NCBI GenBank assembly: GCA_018819135.1
Contig: JAHJQK010000132.1
Coordinates: 1-64,000, forward strand
DNA: 64,000 nt
Direction of reading: 5' to 3'
Source: Pseudomonadota bacterium
GTDB taxonomy: Bacteria; Desulfobacterota; SM23-61
The notes under the pieces were generated by a model. The model saw only the letters and a list, made by a program, of their open reading frames with translations, did no database searches and was not told the origin of the DNA. Shown piece by piece: positions 43,360 through 52,036 of the stretch. The translations under genes and the position numbers were made by a program. Numbering within the stretch: the stretch's first letter is position 1; the number at the start of each line of letters is the position of its first letter.

Positions 43360-43440
43360 ATATTTCGCCGTTCGCGGCTCAAGGTTCAAAGAAGAGCTAT
43401 TTGCAAGGAACCACCGGAAGAGGGAGGGGCGTTCTTCGCC

Positions 43441-44454
43441 TTGGGGGAGAAACTCAAGCTGGTGGGAAAAGCCCTCCTGGAAGCCTTTATTCTGGGGATG
43501 GAGGTCCATGGCAAAGTGGGATTCGGGTACTCCACCCAGCCTTTTCACAGTACTTCTATCTACGGCAGTCTGGGGGCAGCTGCCTCTGCCTCCAAGATGT
43601 TAGGTCTGACCGTGGAGCAAACCCGGATGGCCCTGGGAATTGCTGGCTCTGGGGCAGGGGGACTGGGGTGCAATGTGGGAACCATGACCAAGCCTCTCCA
43701 TGCCGGCAACACCGCCAGAAACGGCCTGGTCGCGGCTCTGCTTGCCAGGGAGGGCTTTACTGCCAGCAGTAACGTCATAGAAGATCGCCGCGGGTTTAGC
43801 GATGCTTTCATCGGGGAAAAGTATGGAGCAGAAGAAGCCACCTCCAACCTGGGAAAGCCATTCCATATCCTTTCTCCGGGCGTGGGAGTCAAAACCTACC
43901 CCTGTTGCTACCTGAATCATCGCCCGTTGGACGCCCTCTTCCAGATAGTGATGCAGCACAATATCTGCTATGAAAAAGTGGAAAGCGTCGAAGTTTGGGT
44001 ACCCCATGAGCATTTTCTTAATAATCCCAGCCCCCAGACAGGCCTGGAAGCCAAATTCAGTCTCCAGTACAACCTGGCAGCAGCACTCCTGGATGGGAAG
44101 ATTACTATTGATACCTTCCACGAAGAGAAGATTCCCCGGCCTAAGGTCAAGGAAGCCATGAAAAAAATTAAGCTTGAAATCCATCCGGAGGTACCGGCAG
44201 ATTACACCCAATGCTTTCATCCAGTAACCGTCAAACTAAAAAACGGGAGAACTTTTACCCGCCGGATTGACGCACCGAAAGGGCACTGGGAGAACCCTCT
44301 GACTTATGAAGAACTCCTGGCCAAATACCGAAATAATGCCCATTTGGTGCTCCCGCCCGATCTTACCGAACGGTCAATCGGGTTAATGCAGAAGCTGGAG
44401 GAGCTGGAGGGGATAGAAGAGCTGGCTGCAATATACGTGTATAAAGGGTTCTAA
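43441..44454 (+). pseudogene. MmgE/PrpD family gene, N-terminally truncated
   Basis: 337 codons from a TTG at 43441; the same frame is open further upstream (EEGGAFFALGEKLKLVGKAL), showing that the start is inside the domain. About 100 N-terminal residues, including the LDYDD active-site segment, are missing. The rest is intact: STQPFHSTSIYGSLGAAASA, TMTKPLHAGNTARNGL, GVKTYPCCYLNHRPLDALF and the C-terminal KLKNGRTFTRRIDAPKGHW. Not a complement of the 41139 copy, since both retain overlapping middles. Confidence 0.75.
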
Positions 44455-44536
44455 GGTTCCGGGGTCCAAAGACGTATCGGTTTTACCGGTATTTCCCTCG
44501 AACCCTTGAACTTCACCAAAAACAGGGGGTGACCGG

Positions 44537-45865
44537 ATGCAGGAAGAATTTAAAGTAGCTGTTACCGGCGATGCCATTATCAACAGAAGAATATCGGTCT
44601 GCCGGGAAGAGAGGTTTTTGTCCCTGATCGACGTCATCCGGGATACCGATGTGGCCTATACTCATTTTGAAACCCTGGTCCATGACTACGAAGGGCCGGA
44701 GCTATATCCAGCCGCAGAGGCGGGTTGGACCTGGATGCGCTCGCCCCATTTTGTCGTCGAGGAGCTGAAATGGGCGGGGTTCAAAATCGTATCCCACGCC
44801 TCGAATCATTGCCTGGACTATTCATATGGCGGGCTGATGTCAACCTGGAAGGCCCTGAACGAAGCTGGCCTGCCGTTCGCCGGTACCGGCAGGCATCTCG
44901 GGGAGGCTAGAGACGCAGCTTACTTGGAGACAGCTAAGGGGCGGGTAGCCCTGATATCCATGTGTTCCTCCTTTACTGGATGGGCTAGGGCGGGAGAGAC
45001 AAGGCGGGATGTGAAAGGGAGACCCGGCCTCAATCCCCTTCGCTTCTATTATATGGTCGATCCAGAGATTTTGGAAACGATCAAACAACTTGCCACTAAA
45101 ATGGGGTGGTGGATAACCAAGGTTGGCCAAGAATGGTTGTTGAACCCGGCGGGCCTGCACAACACGGTCTACAGGTTTGTGGAAAGCCGGGAACCGGGAA
45201 TCTCAACCGCGGCCGATGAAGATGACGTGGATGGCAACCTGCGGTCAATGCAGAACGCCAAAAGGCAGGCCGATTATGTGCTCGTGCACCTTCACAACCA
45301 CGAATGGGACCCGGAGGAAGGTATCCATAAACCCCCAAAGTTTACTCCCCCTTTCGCTCGAGCCTGCATAGATGCCGGAGCTGACGTGTTTATTGCGGAG
45401 GGAAGTCATGCACCGCTCCGGGGAATTGAGCTGTATAAGAACAAAGCTATCTTCTACGACCCCGGAGACTTCATAACGATGAGTGGTACTGTAACCAGAC
45501 TTCCTTCTGATTCCTACTTCCGGCCGGGATATGATCCAGAAATCCGGAAGTGGCAGGCCACAACCGCAGACAACTTCGATGCCCGATCCGCCTTACCCAA
45601 ACCTCTAAAGCCGCCGGGAGGGTACCGTACTGCCCCGGTTGGCGGTGGTGTGGTAGGTGTTTGTTCTTTTGGTGAGGGAGGGAAATTAGTCAGCCTCAAA
45701 CTTTACCCCTTTAGCTTCTTTCACGAACCCCGCCTACGAGGTGGAATCCCGGTGATGGCAGATCATGAGACGGGCAAAAAAATTATCGATTACCTGGGCA
45801 AATTATCCGCCCCATTCGGGACGAAGGTTGAATACCAGGATGGAGTGGGCATCGTGAAACTGTAG
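44537..45865 (+). CDS. CapA-family metallophosphatase-like protein
   Basis: 442 aa without a signal peptide. CapA/PgsA-type motifs are present: VAVTGDAIINRR (start), SHASNHCLDYSYGGLMSTWK (metal-binding NHxxD), LVHLHNHEWD and EGSHAPLRGIELYKNKAIFY with DPGDF. The family includes poly-gamma-glutamate synthesis protein CapA and many uncharacterised phosphoesterases. A central insertion of about 80 residues (VDPEILETIKQLATKMGW...) is not typical. GGGGGTGACCGG precedes the ATG. Confidence 0.82.
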   Translation: MQEEFKVAVTGDAIINRRISVCREERFLSLIDVIRDTDVAYTHFETLVHDYEGPELYPAAEAGWTWMRSPHFVVEELKWAGFKIVSHASNHCLDYSYGGLMSTWKALNEAGLPFAGTGRHLGEARDAAYLETAKGRVALISMCSSFTGWARAGETRRDVKGRPGLNPLRFYYMVDPEILETIKQLATKMGWWITKVGQEWLLNPAGLHNTVYRFVESREPGISTAADEDDVDGNLRSMQNAKRQADYVLVHLHNHEWDPEEGIHKPPKFTPPFARACIDAGADVFIAEGSHAPLRGIELYKNKAIFYDPGDFITMSGTVTRLPSDSYFRPGYDPEIRKWQATTADNFDARSALPKPLKPPGGYRTAPVGGGVVGVCSFGEGGKLVSLKLYPFSFFHEPRLRGGIPVMADHETGKKIIDYLGKLSAPFGTKVEYQDGVGIVKL

Positions 45866-45968
45866 CAGATTTTTCATACCTTCTGCGACGAGGCCTCGCG
45901 GGTTGCCGAAAAAGGGGAATGCTGCTATACAACAAAAAATCAAATTCCGTTAAAAAAGGAGGCCTTTC

Positions 45969-46817
45969 ATGCGTGCACAGGTTGTTCTAACATCGGCCGA
46001 ATCCAAGAAACTCATCGCCAAAGGGATTCTCCAGATGGATAAAGTGAAGGCGGCTCTTCAGAAGGGATTAGTAGCCATCCATCCCAGCAGCACCACCTAC
46101 TTCATAATGGAGGAATTGGGCTGCCCCCGTCCCTCGGAGGTTTGGGTCTGCGGCTGGATCATCCCCAAGGGCACTTGTGTCAGCGGGGAGGTTTTGGAGA
46201 TCAGCAAGAGGGAAGGTCCTATGGAAAATATCCTGGATTTTCCCCATACCTGGGTTTTCAGAAAGGGTAAATTTCAATCAGGGATGAAATTGGGCGAAAT
46301 TTTGCAGGAGATGGATGTGAATGACGTCTACATTAAAGCTGGCAATGCCCTGGACCTGCAAGGGAATGTCGGGGTCATGTTGGCACGCTTGGATGGGGGA
46401 ACCATCAGCCGGGTTATAGGAGCAGCCAGGGGCAAAGGGTTTGAGATCATCCTGGGGATAGGGCTGGAAAAGCTTATCCCTCTCTCCATTAAAGAGGCCT
46501 CTAAAGAAGCTGGGGCCAGGAAGATGGACTATGCCATGGGTATCCCAGTTGGCTTGATCCCCGTTGACGGGATCACGGTGACGGAAATTCAGGCCATAAA
46601 AATGCTCACGGGAGCGGAGGCGATTCCTATTGGTAGCGGTGGCCTGGCTGGGGCGGAAGGCTCTACGACTCTGGTCATCAAGGGGGAAGAAGAACAAGTG
46701 AAAAAGGGCATCGACCTGGTAAAGAGCGTCAAAGGAGCCAAACTTCCGAACCCCAGAATTTACGAGTGTTCTGAATGCTCCCACGGAACTTGCCAGGCCA
46801 ATAAAAGGAGGCCTTAA
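45969..46817 (+). CDS. Unrecognised 282-aa protein with Cys-rich tail
   Basis: AAGGAGGCC precedes the ATG. The middle (GLVAIHPSSTTYFIMEELG, AGNALDLQGNVGVMLARLDG, EIILGIGLEKLIPLSIKEAS, PVGLIPVDGITVTEIQAIKM) looks like a globular alpha/beta protein. The end has four Cys (IYECSECSHGTCQA), a likely metal site. I do not recognise a family. It sits between the CapA-like gene and a TAXI binding-protein fragment. High-quality start, even codon use and no lesions suggest a real gene. Confidence 0.72.
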   Translation: MRAQVVLTSAESKKLIAKGILQMDKVKAALQKGLVAIHPSSTTYFIMEELGCPRPSEVWVCGWIIPKGTCVSGEVLEISKREGPMENILDFPHTWVFRKGKFQSGMKLGEILQEMDVNDVYIKAGNALDLQGNVGVMLARLDGGTISRVIGAARGKGFEIILGIGLEKLIPLSIKEASKEAGARKMDYAMGIPVGLIPVDGITVTEIQAIKMLTGAEAIPIGSGGLAGAEGSTTLVIKGEEEQVKKGIDLVKSVKGAKLPNPRIYECSECSHGTCQANKRRP

Positions 46818-46884
46818 TTTTCATAAAAAAAATAAGCGCTCCCTTACCCCTTGTCTCTCCTCCAATTCGGAGGAGAGGGTAGGG

Positions 46885-47340
46885 GTGAAGGGGAAAGGTC
46901 TTTTTCATGGTTCACGGGTATTGAACCCGAGGGGCGGGACAGAGTCTATAGCCTTGAAAATTCTGGAAGCCCTGGCGCTTGACCCGGATAGAGATATGCG
47001 ACGTGAGCGTTTGAGCTTATCCGCGTTTGTTGGGGCCATAAAAGATAACAAGATTGGCCCTTTCTTCTGGATCGGAGGGCTTCCCACCGGGGGGATATTG
47101 GACTTAGCCAGCTCCCCAGGATTCCAGATCAACCTCTTGGCCCATGACGGCCTCTTGGAAAAGATCAACAAGAAATATGGGCCAAGGTACCACCGGTATG
47201 TCATCCCTAAAGAAACCTACCCGGGGATGGCTCATCCCCAGTCAGTCATCGCCACCGGCAATCTCCTGCTCTGCCGTGAGGAAATGGAAGAAGAGATAAG
47301 TTACCAGATCGTCAAGGCCATCTTCGAACATCGGGAATAA
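46885..47340 (+). pseudogene. TAXI-family TRAP binding protein, C-terminal fragment
   Basis: 151 codons from the middle of a TAXI solute-binding protein onward: GTESIALKILEALALDPDRD, LSLSAFVGAIKDNKIGPFFW, IGGLPTGGILDLASSPGFQI, YHRYVIPKETYPGMAHPQSV. The signal peptide and N-terminal lobe (about 170 residues) are missing; upstream is a short inverted repeat (CTCTCCTCCAATTCGGAGGAGAG near 46855) instead. No TRAP 4TM-12TM permease is nearby. Confidence 0.8.
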
Positions 47341-47530
47341 TTAAGAGCAGTTCACAAGAAGGCAGAAAAAATAACCCTCGAGAACGCGGCGAGCAGTTCT
47401 CCCATTCCCTTTCATCTTGGTGCGATCCAATACTACCAAGAGAAGAAAGTTTAGCCGAAATAAAAACTTGCCGGAGTGGCCATTAAAGATGGCTGCGATT
47501 TCTAAAAAGGCAGAAAGCAAAGGAGCATTG

Positions 47531-47740
47531 ATGCCGGTCTATGAATTTGAATGTAAGAATTGTGGGAATAAATTTGAAACTTTGATTCGTTCCCACGACC
47601 CAGGAAATATTCGTTGCCCTGTATGTGGGAGCCGTAGGGTGACCAGAATCGCGTCTATATTTAGCTGCTTCGGGGTGCAGCTGACCAAAAGATTGAGGAT
47701 GGAAGCAGAAGATGGGCTGAAAAGAGAGAAGAAATATTGA
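47531..47740 (+). CDS. FmdB-family zinc ribbon protein
   Basis: 69 aa from Met at 47531, preceded by AAAGGAG (an ORF start at 47417 adds 38 non-homologous residues). MPVYEFECKNCGNKFETLIR and RCPVCGSRRVTRIAS give the two CxxC zinc knuckles. Small regulatory-type proteins of this family often accompany anaerobic metabolic genes. 44 bp upstream of the iron-sulfur protein gene. Confidence 0.9.
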   Translation: MPVYEFECKNCGNKFETLIRSHDPGNIRCPVCGSRRVTRIASIFSCFGVQLTKRLRMEAEDGLKREKKY

Positions 47741-47784
47741 GAATCTCTATTCCGGTGAAAATTCAGGGAAAGGAGTAAATAACC

Positions 47785-48675
47785 ATGTGCCATTGGTGTA
47801 ATCAGCACGGGGATCGGGATCAAAAATGGTATGAAAAACATGAAAACTATCTTTTCAATAAAGTGTTTGGGACTCCAGAGGATCAAGAGAGGGTCAAGCA
47901 GGAAATGGTAAGAACTTTTGCGGATACGGAATGGAGATATTCCGAGGTTGAATTTATCCGGAATCCCGATTTTCTTAAGGCCCGAGCTAGCAAAGGTTTT
48001 GGCTCTCAGATCATCACCAAAGAAGAAATGCTAAGGATATTAAAGATCGCTGATGAAGCCACGAAAAGAGAAGACAGCCTCATGGTTGCAGGTCATTGCC
48101 CTTGCCGATTGGTATATGAAGGAAAAAGGGACTATGTGTGCATTGGATTCGGGCTGCCCGTAAGCCTGTCCATGGAAATTGGCTATGGAAGGCTACCAGG
48201 AGAAGGTTTAACCGAATACGGAGGAGCGGAATGGAAAAATGTGCGCAAGGAGTTAAGAAAAGGGGCAAAGGTTCCCTTAAAATATGAAGAGGCTGAGGGG
48301 CTCATTGATGAGTGGGAAAAGAGGGGATTATGGCATATCGTGATGAGTCGAGGTCGGCTGCCTCTGATTGAGGCCATTTGTAATTGCGAAAGGAGGTACT
48401 GCACCTACTGGATGAATCGATTTCGCAGTGGAGTCAAGGAGTATGTCCTCAAAGGACATTATGTCGCCAGGGTGAATCCACTCAAGTGTACAACCTGTGG
48501 GCATTGCTTCGACAAGTGTCAGTTCGGAGCGCTTCATTATTCCAAAACCTCTGACAATGTAGATATTGACATGTATATGTGTTTTGGCTGTGGTCTGTGC
48601 CATAGTGCCTGTCCCAATGAAGCCATCGAATTCGTTCCCCGAGCAGAAATCCCGGGAATTCAAAACTTATGGTAG
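47785..48675 (+). CDS. Multi-cluster iron-sulfur protein
   Basis: 296 aa. Two ferredoxin-type sites at the C-terminus: CTTCGHCFDKC (CX2CX2CX3C, about 236-246) and CFGCGLCHSAC (about 269-279). Further cysteines occur in MCHWCNQHG, GHCPCRLVYEG...YVC and EAICNCERRYCTYW. It resembles 4Fe-4S electron-transfer proteins linked to aldehyde:ferredoxin oxidoreductases or aromatic/acyl-CoA metabolism, but no precise family is recognised. Followed 10 bp later by another ferredoxin gene, so both likely act together. Confidence 0.8.
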   Translation: MCHWCNQHGDRDQKWYEKHENYLFNKVFGTPEDQERVKQEMVRTFADTEWRYSEVEFIRNPDFLKARASKGFGSQIITKEEMLRILKIADEATKREDSLMVAGHCPCRLVYEGKRDYVCIGFGLPVSLSMEIGYGRLPGEGLTEYGGAEWKNVRKELRKGAKVPLKYEEAEGLIDEWEKRGLWHIVMSRGRLPLIEAICNCERRYCTYWMNRFRSGVKEYVLKGHYVARVNPLKCTTCGHCFDKCQFGALHYSKTSDNVDIDMYMCFGCGLCHSACPNEAIEFVPRAEIPGIQNLW

Positions 48676-48685
48676 GAGAAAAAAA

Positions 48686-48997
48686 ATGGAAGTAAAAATA
48701 CACATTGACAAGGATAATTGTAATTATTCCATGTACGATCCGACAGGATGTAAAAAGTGTCTCGAGATCTGCCCCCCGAAAGTATTTGCGACCCGACCCA
48801 ACAAGAAAAGAGATTTTTCTATTCCCAAAGAAAAAAGAGTGGACCCTACCATTTGGATTTTACTGACTCCTTGGGCAGATTATTGCAATGGATGTGGGGC
48901 TTGCGTGGAAGCCTGCTCCAAGGGGGCCATTACGATTCAATTTGGGGAAAAAATCATTGCTCCCAAGAAGGCGGCCTCCGGAGGCGGATCTTCTTAA
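48686..48997 (+). CDS. Ferredoxin-like protein
   Basis: 103 aa from the ATG at 48686, with GGTAGGAG upstream. One standard cluster site, CNGCGACVEACSKGAI, plus an incomplete-looking N-terminal one (CNYSMYDPTGCKKCLEICPP). The Gly/Ser-rich tail may be flexible. Probably the electron partner of the preceding protein, or of the AOR at 53187. Confidence 0.82.
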   Translation: MEVKIHIDKDNCNYSMYDPTGCKKCLEICPPKVFATRPNKKRDFSIPKEKRVDPTIWILLTPWADYCNGCGACVEACSKGAITIQFGEKIIAPKKAASGGGSS

Positions 48998-49189
48998 TCA
49001 GGGCTATCGATCCTAATCGTGGGAAAAGATTCTCCGGAGGAGTTTCCGCATAATAAAAGATCTACGATTCCCCTGCCTTAAGGCGGAAATAGATAGGTTG
49101 ATGAAAGCTAAAATCTGAGGCTCTTGAGAAATTTTGCCTACCCATTGCGGTCAGAGGGAACCCCTGTTGAATTGTAGGAGGTGCGGATT

Positions 49190-50367
49190 ATGAATTTTAA
49201 ATTATCGGAGGAGCATGAGGCGATCCGCAATATGGCGCGAAATTTTGCCGAGAAGGAAATCATGCCGGTTGCGGATGAATACGACCGCCAAAATATCTTT
49301 CCCAGGGATATGATCAAAAAAATGGGGGAATTAGGCTTTTTTGGAACTTTGATCCCCGAAGAGTACGGAGGAACCGACACAGGTTTCTTGGCCATGTGCT
49401 TAGTGACCGAAGAAATCTCTCGGGCCAGCAGTTCCATTCGTGGCGCCATCAATATGCAGTGCGTGGGAACTGCCTATAATATTCTAAAAAATGGAAGCGA
49501 GGAACAGAAACAGAAATACATTCCCGCCCTGGTTTCGGCCAAAAAATTGGGGTGCTTTGCCATAACGGAAGCCAACTCCGGTTCGGATGTTCTATCCATG
49601 AAGACCAGAGCCATTCCCCAAGGGGATGGTTACATCCTGAACGGAGTGAAAACCTGGATCTCTTATGCACCCGTTGCCGGTGTGGGAATTATTTATGCTT
49701 ATACCAACCCGGAAGCAAAAAGCAAAGGTCTTTCAGCCTTTATCGTGGAAATGGATAAACCCGGAATCACGGTCCGGGTGCTGGAAAAAATAGGGAGCCA
49801 TTCTTTTCCCACCGGAGAGATCAGTTTAGAGGATGTCAGACTCCCCAAGGAAAGTATTTTGGGAGGGCCGGGGGATGGAGCACGGATTCTTTTTTCCTCG
49901 CTCCCGGACACGCGCTTGGGGTGTGCGGCTGGGGCCTTGGGACTCGCTCAAGCCTGCTTAGACAAGAGTATTGACTATTGCCAAAAAAGAGAACAATTTG
50001 GAGTTCCGATAGCCAACTTCCAGATGAATCAAGCGGTCATCGCGGAAATGGCCACCCTGATCGAAGCTAGCCGCCTCCTCGTCTATCGGGCAGCGTTACA
50101 AAAAGACGATGGTTTCAAGGGTAACGTCTTGGAAACTTCTTATGCCAAATATTTTTCGGCCAATGTGGTAGTTCAGGTGCCAACTTGGCTATGGAAATTT
50201 TTGGAGCCTACGGATATTCCAGTGAATATCCCATAGGCCGGTTTTTGAGGGATGCTAAGTTTTATCAAATTGTAGAAGGGACTTCCAACATCCATCGGAT
50301 GATCATAGGCATGGATTGTCTGGGCTTGCGCAAGGCGAATATTCCTTCTCCCCCTCGGGCAAAATAA
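49190..50367 (+). pseudogene. Acyl-CoA dehydrogenase with one frameshift
   Basis: Met at 49190 follows AGGAGGT (an in-frame GTG at 49181 lies inside this site). Family blocks are intact: EEHEAIRNMARNFAEKEI, CFAITEANSGSDVLSMKTRA, the FAD-binding KTWISYAP, CQKREQFGVPIANFQMNQAV. At about 50179 one base is missing; the C-terminus continues in the next frame as NLAMEIFGAYGYSSEYPIGR and IVEGTSNIHRMIIGMDCLG. As the only lesion it could be a sequencing error; corrected, the protein would be about 391 aa and functional. The catalytic Glu would lie in the C-terminal part (GTSNIHR/YEGT region), as is usual. Confidence 0.88.
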
Positions 50368-50568
50368 AGAATTCGTATCCGAATGTCCAGAAAAAACGAA
50401 TCATGAGGCAAATAGAATCTTTCCCGGAGAGAGAGGAGATTTATTTGCCAATTTACTTTCCCTTTTTCGATGGGAAGAGATGAGAAGGAGTTGCTCATCG
50501 AAGGGAAGAATTTTGGTGGGAAATTTGGTCGAAGGAGAGGATCATTCCATTCAATTAGGAGGGCAGAC

Positions 50569-50870
50569 ATGAAGTCCATGGGAAAAAACGAAAAGGGTTC
50601 CCTTCTCATTTTTTCCTGTTGACCACTCTTTCTTTGTTGTTCTCAATTTCTATAGCCCTAGCCGCCTATCCTGAAAAGCACTTACAGGGATATGGGCCTT
50701 ATTGGGCTGGGAGAGAAACAGACATTGCCATTCAACTTTTGGCCAGCGTTTTACGAGATAGGGGACCCTTGCCGATGGAACCCTCCTTTTGCCAATCTGT
50801 GGCTAGTGAGCTTCGATCGCTAAGCCGAGGGAGATCTATCCCTTATCTTCTTAAAAAGAAACCGGGGTAA
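50569..50870 (+). pseudogene. Bug/TTT-type solute-binding protein, N-terminal fragment (tentative)
   Basis: An ATG at 50569 with TTAGGAGGG opens a short frame; a frameshift within the first 12 codons is needed to reach LLTTLSLLFSISIALAAYPE, a plausible signal peptide ending AA-YPEK. GYGPYWAGRETDIAIQLLAS then resembles the PWAAGGGTDxxxRxLA motif of tripartite tricarboxylate transporter (Bug) binding proteins. The sequence leaves the family after about 55 residues. Identification is tentative. The gap 50368-50568 shows nothing else. Confidence 0.45.
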
Positions 50871-50898
50871 AAAAATTTTTGAAAGGAGGTTGTAATTG

Positions 50899-51291
50899 AT
50901 GAGCAATCCAAAGTACAAAGAGGGACTAAAAATTAGAGAAGAGGTTTTCGGGAAGGAGCATGTTGACAAATCGACGGCTGAACAAGATGAATTTTCTCGC
51001 CCGTTTCATGAGCTATCGACAGAATACTGTTGGGGGACAGTTTGGGCGCGTCCGGGGCTTCCGCGAAAGGTTCGCAGCTTAATCAATCTTGCTATGCTAA
51101 CAGCCCTGAACCGGTCACAACAACTGGAATTACATATCCGAGGCGCTCTCAATAACGGTTGTACGAAGGAAGAAATATGTGAGGTCTTTCTGCAGACAGC
51201 AATCTATTGTGGTATTCCTGCTGGGGCCACTAGTTTTCGGGTAGCAAAGGAAGTTTTTGGCAAAATGGAGAAGGAAGGAAAGAAAAAGTAG
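50899..51291 (+). CDS. Carboxymuconolactone decarboxylase (CMD) family protein
   Basis: 130 aa; the ATG at 50899 follows AAAGGAGGTTG. Residues 30-115 match the gamma-carboxymuconolactone decarboxylase group (PcaC): EFSRPFHELSTEYCWGTVWA, RSLINLAMLTALNRSQQLEL, HIRGALNNGCTKEEICEVFL, YCGIPAGATSFRVAKEVF. The paired CxxC of AhpD is absent, so it is of the decarboxylase-like type. Substrate unknown. A MITE-like element begins 8 bp after the stop. Confidence 0.9.
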   Translation: MSNPKYKEGLKIREEVFGKEHVDKSTAEQDEFSRPFHELSTEYCWGTVWARPGLPRKVRSLINLAMLTALNRSQQLELHIRGALNNGCTKEEICEVFLQTAIYCGIPAGATSFRVAKEVFGKMEKEGKKK

Positions 51292-51299
51292 AATTAAGG

Positions 51300-51662
51300 A
51301 ATGGGGGTATGCACTTGACTCAAGTGACCCCAATATGTTGTGTTCCCGGACTTGGCGGGGCCGTGTATACCCAGTTGCCAGCGCTCGGCTGCTGGTACCT
51401 CGAGCCACAAGGTTTCAGAACGGCTGGCTGGCCGAACCAGTCGCACCCCTGTGGAGCCGCAGGCTTTTCGGATTGCGGAGCGATCCGAAAAGCCTCTCCT
51501 ACACTCCATCGGGAACGACGCGACGATCCACTGGATGCCACGCCGGCATTCGGGTCTGCAACCAGCGCAGATGGACCGCCCGGTCACAGAAAAACGCCGA
51601 GATGCGGCCAGGCCTAAAACACAAAATCTTGTATGAACTTGAGTGATGTGCATACCCCCATT
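51300..51662. mobile_element. 363-bp MITE-like element with 26-bp terminal inverted repeats
   Basis: Left end AATGGGGGTATGCACTTGAC and following TCAAGT; right end ACTTGAGTGATGTGCATACC followed by CCCATT: 23 of 26 match as inverted repeats. The GC-rich interior has no convincing gene but contains a perfect 13-bp stem (AGGCTTTTCGGAT at 51461-51473 with ATCCGAAAAGCCT at 51483-51495). The flanks differ strongly in composition (AT-rich). No transposase is inside, so mobilisation would be in trans. Confidence 0.72.
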
Positions 51663-51711
51663 ATACAATTGCTCCAAGAGAAAGCAGGTAAATTTTTGGC
51701 CATTTTTTTGC

Positions 51712-51740
51712 TTGACATTGGTTATTGGCGGTTGTTTAAT
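51712..51740 (+). promoter_or_regulatory. Strong sigma-70-type promoter
   Basis: TTGACA (51712-51717), 17-bp spacer, TTTAAT (51735-51740). It points towards a tiny ORF and into the antisense side of the IS1380 remnant, with no obvious downstream gene. Confidence 0.5.
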
Positions 51741-51747
51741 GTATAAC

Positions 51748-51864
51748 ATGATGAGAACCAAAAAGATAAAAAGAGTCCTTGAAGATAAATTTGTTGAAGA
51801 CTGGGAGAAAGAATTAACCCAAATAATGCGTGAATGGGTTAAAAGACAAAAAGTTACTATTTAA
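51748..51864 (+). CDS. Tiny ORF, doubtful
   Basis: 38 codons from ATG at 51748 (or 51751): MMRTKKIKRVLEDKFVEDWE... KRQKVTI, very basic and helical. It begins only 8 bp after the -10 box, so no ribosome-binding site is possible. May be the start of a gene whose rest was replaced by the IS1380 remnant. Not recognised. Confidence 0.25.
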   Translation: MMRTKKIKRVLEDKFVEDWEKELTQIMREWVKRQKVTI

Positions 51865-52036
51865 GCAGATGGCCAAAAACCTTTTTATGGAAATTTCATA
51901 TAGAATGCTGGGGGAAATAGGAATTGGCGGTCAAAAAGTAGATAAAAAGGGCGGAAACTATTTTACGCAAACAGACCCTAAAAACACCTCTCCCCACGCC
52001 CCCTCTAAACCCTCCAGCCTTCTTGACCAATACTCT

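Noticed and set aside
51294-51761. Overlapping ORFs in both strands of the 363-bp MITE-like element
   Set aside because: GC-rich sequence gives chance open frames; none shows a known motif, and they cross the inverted repeats.
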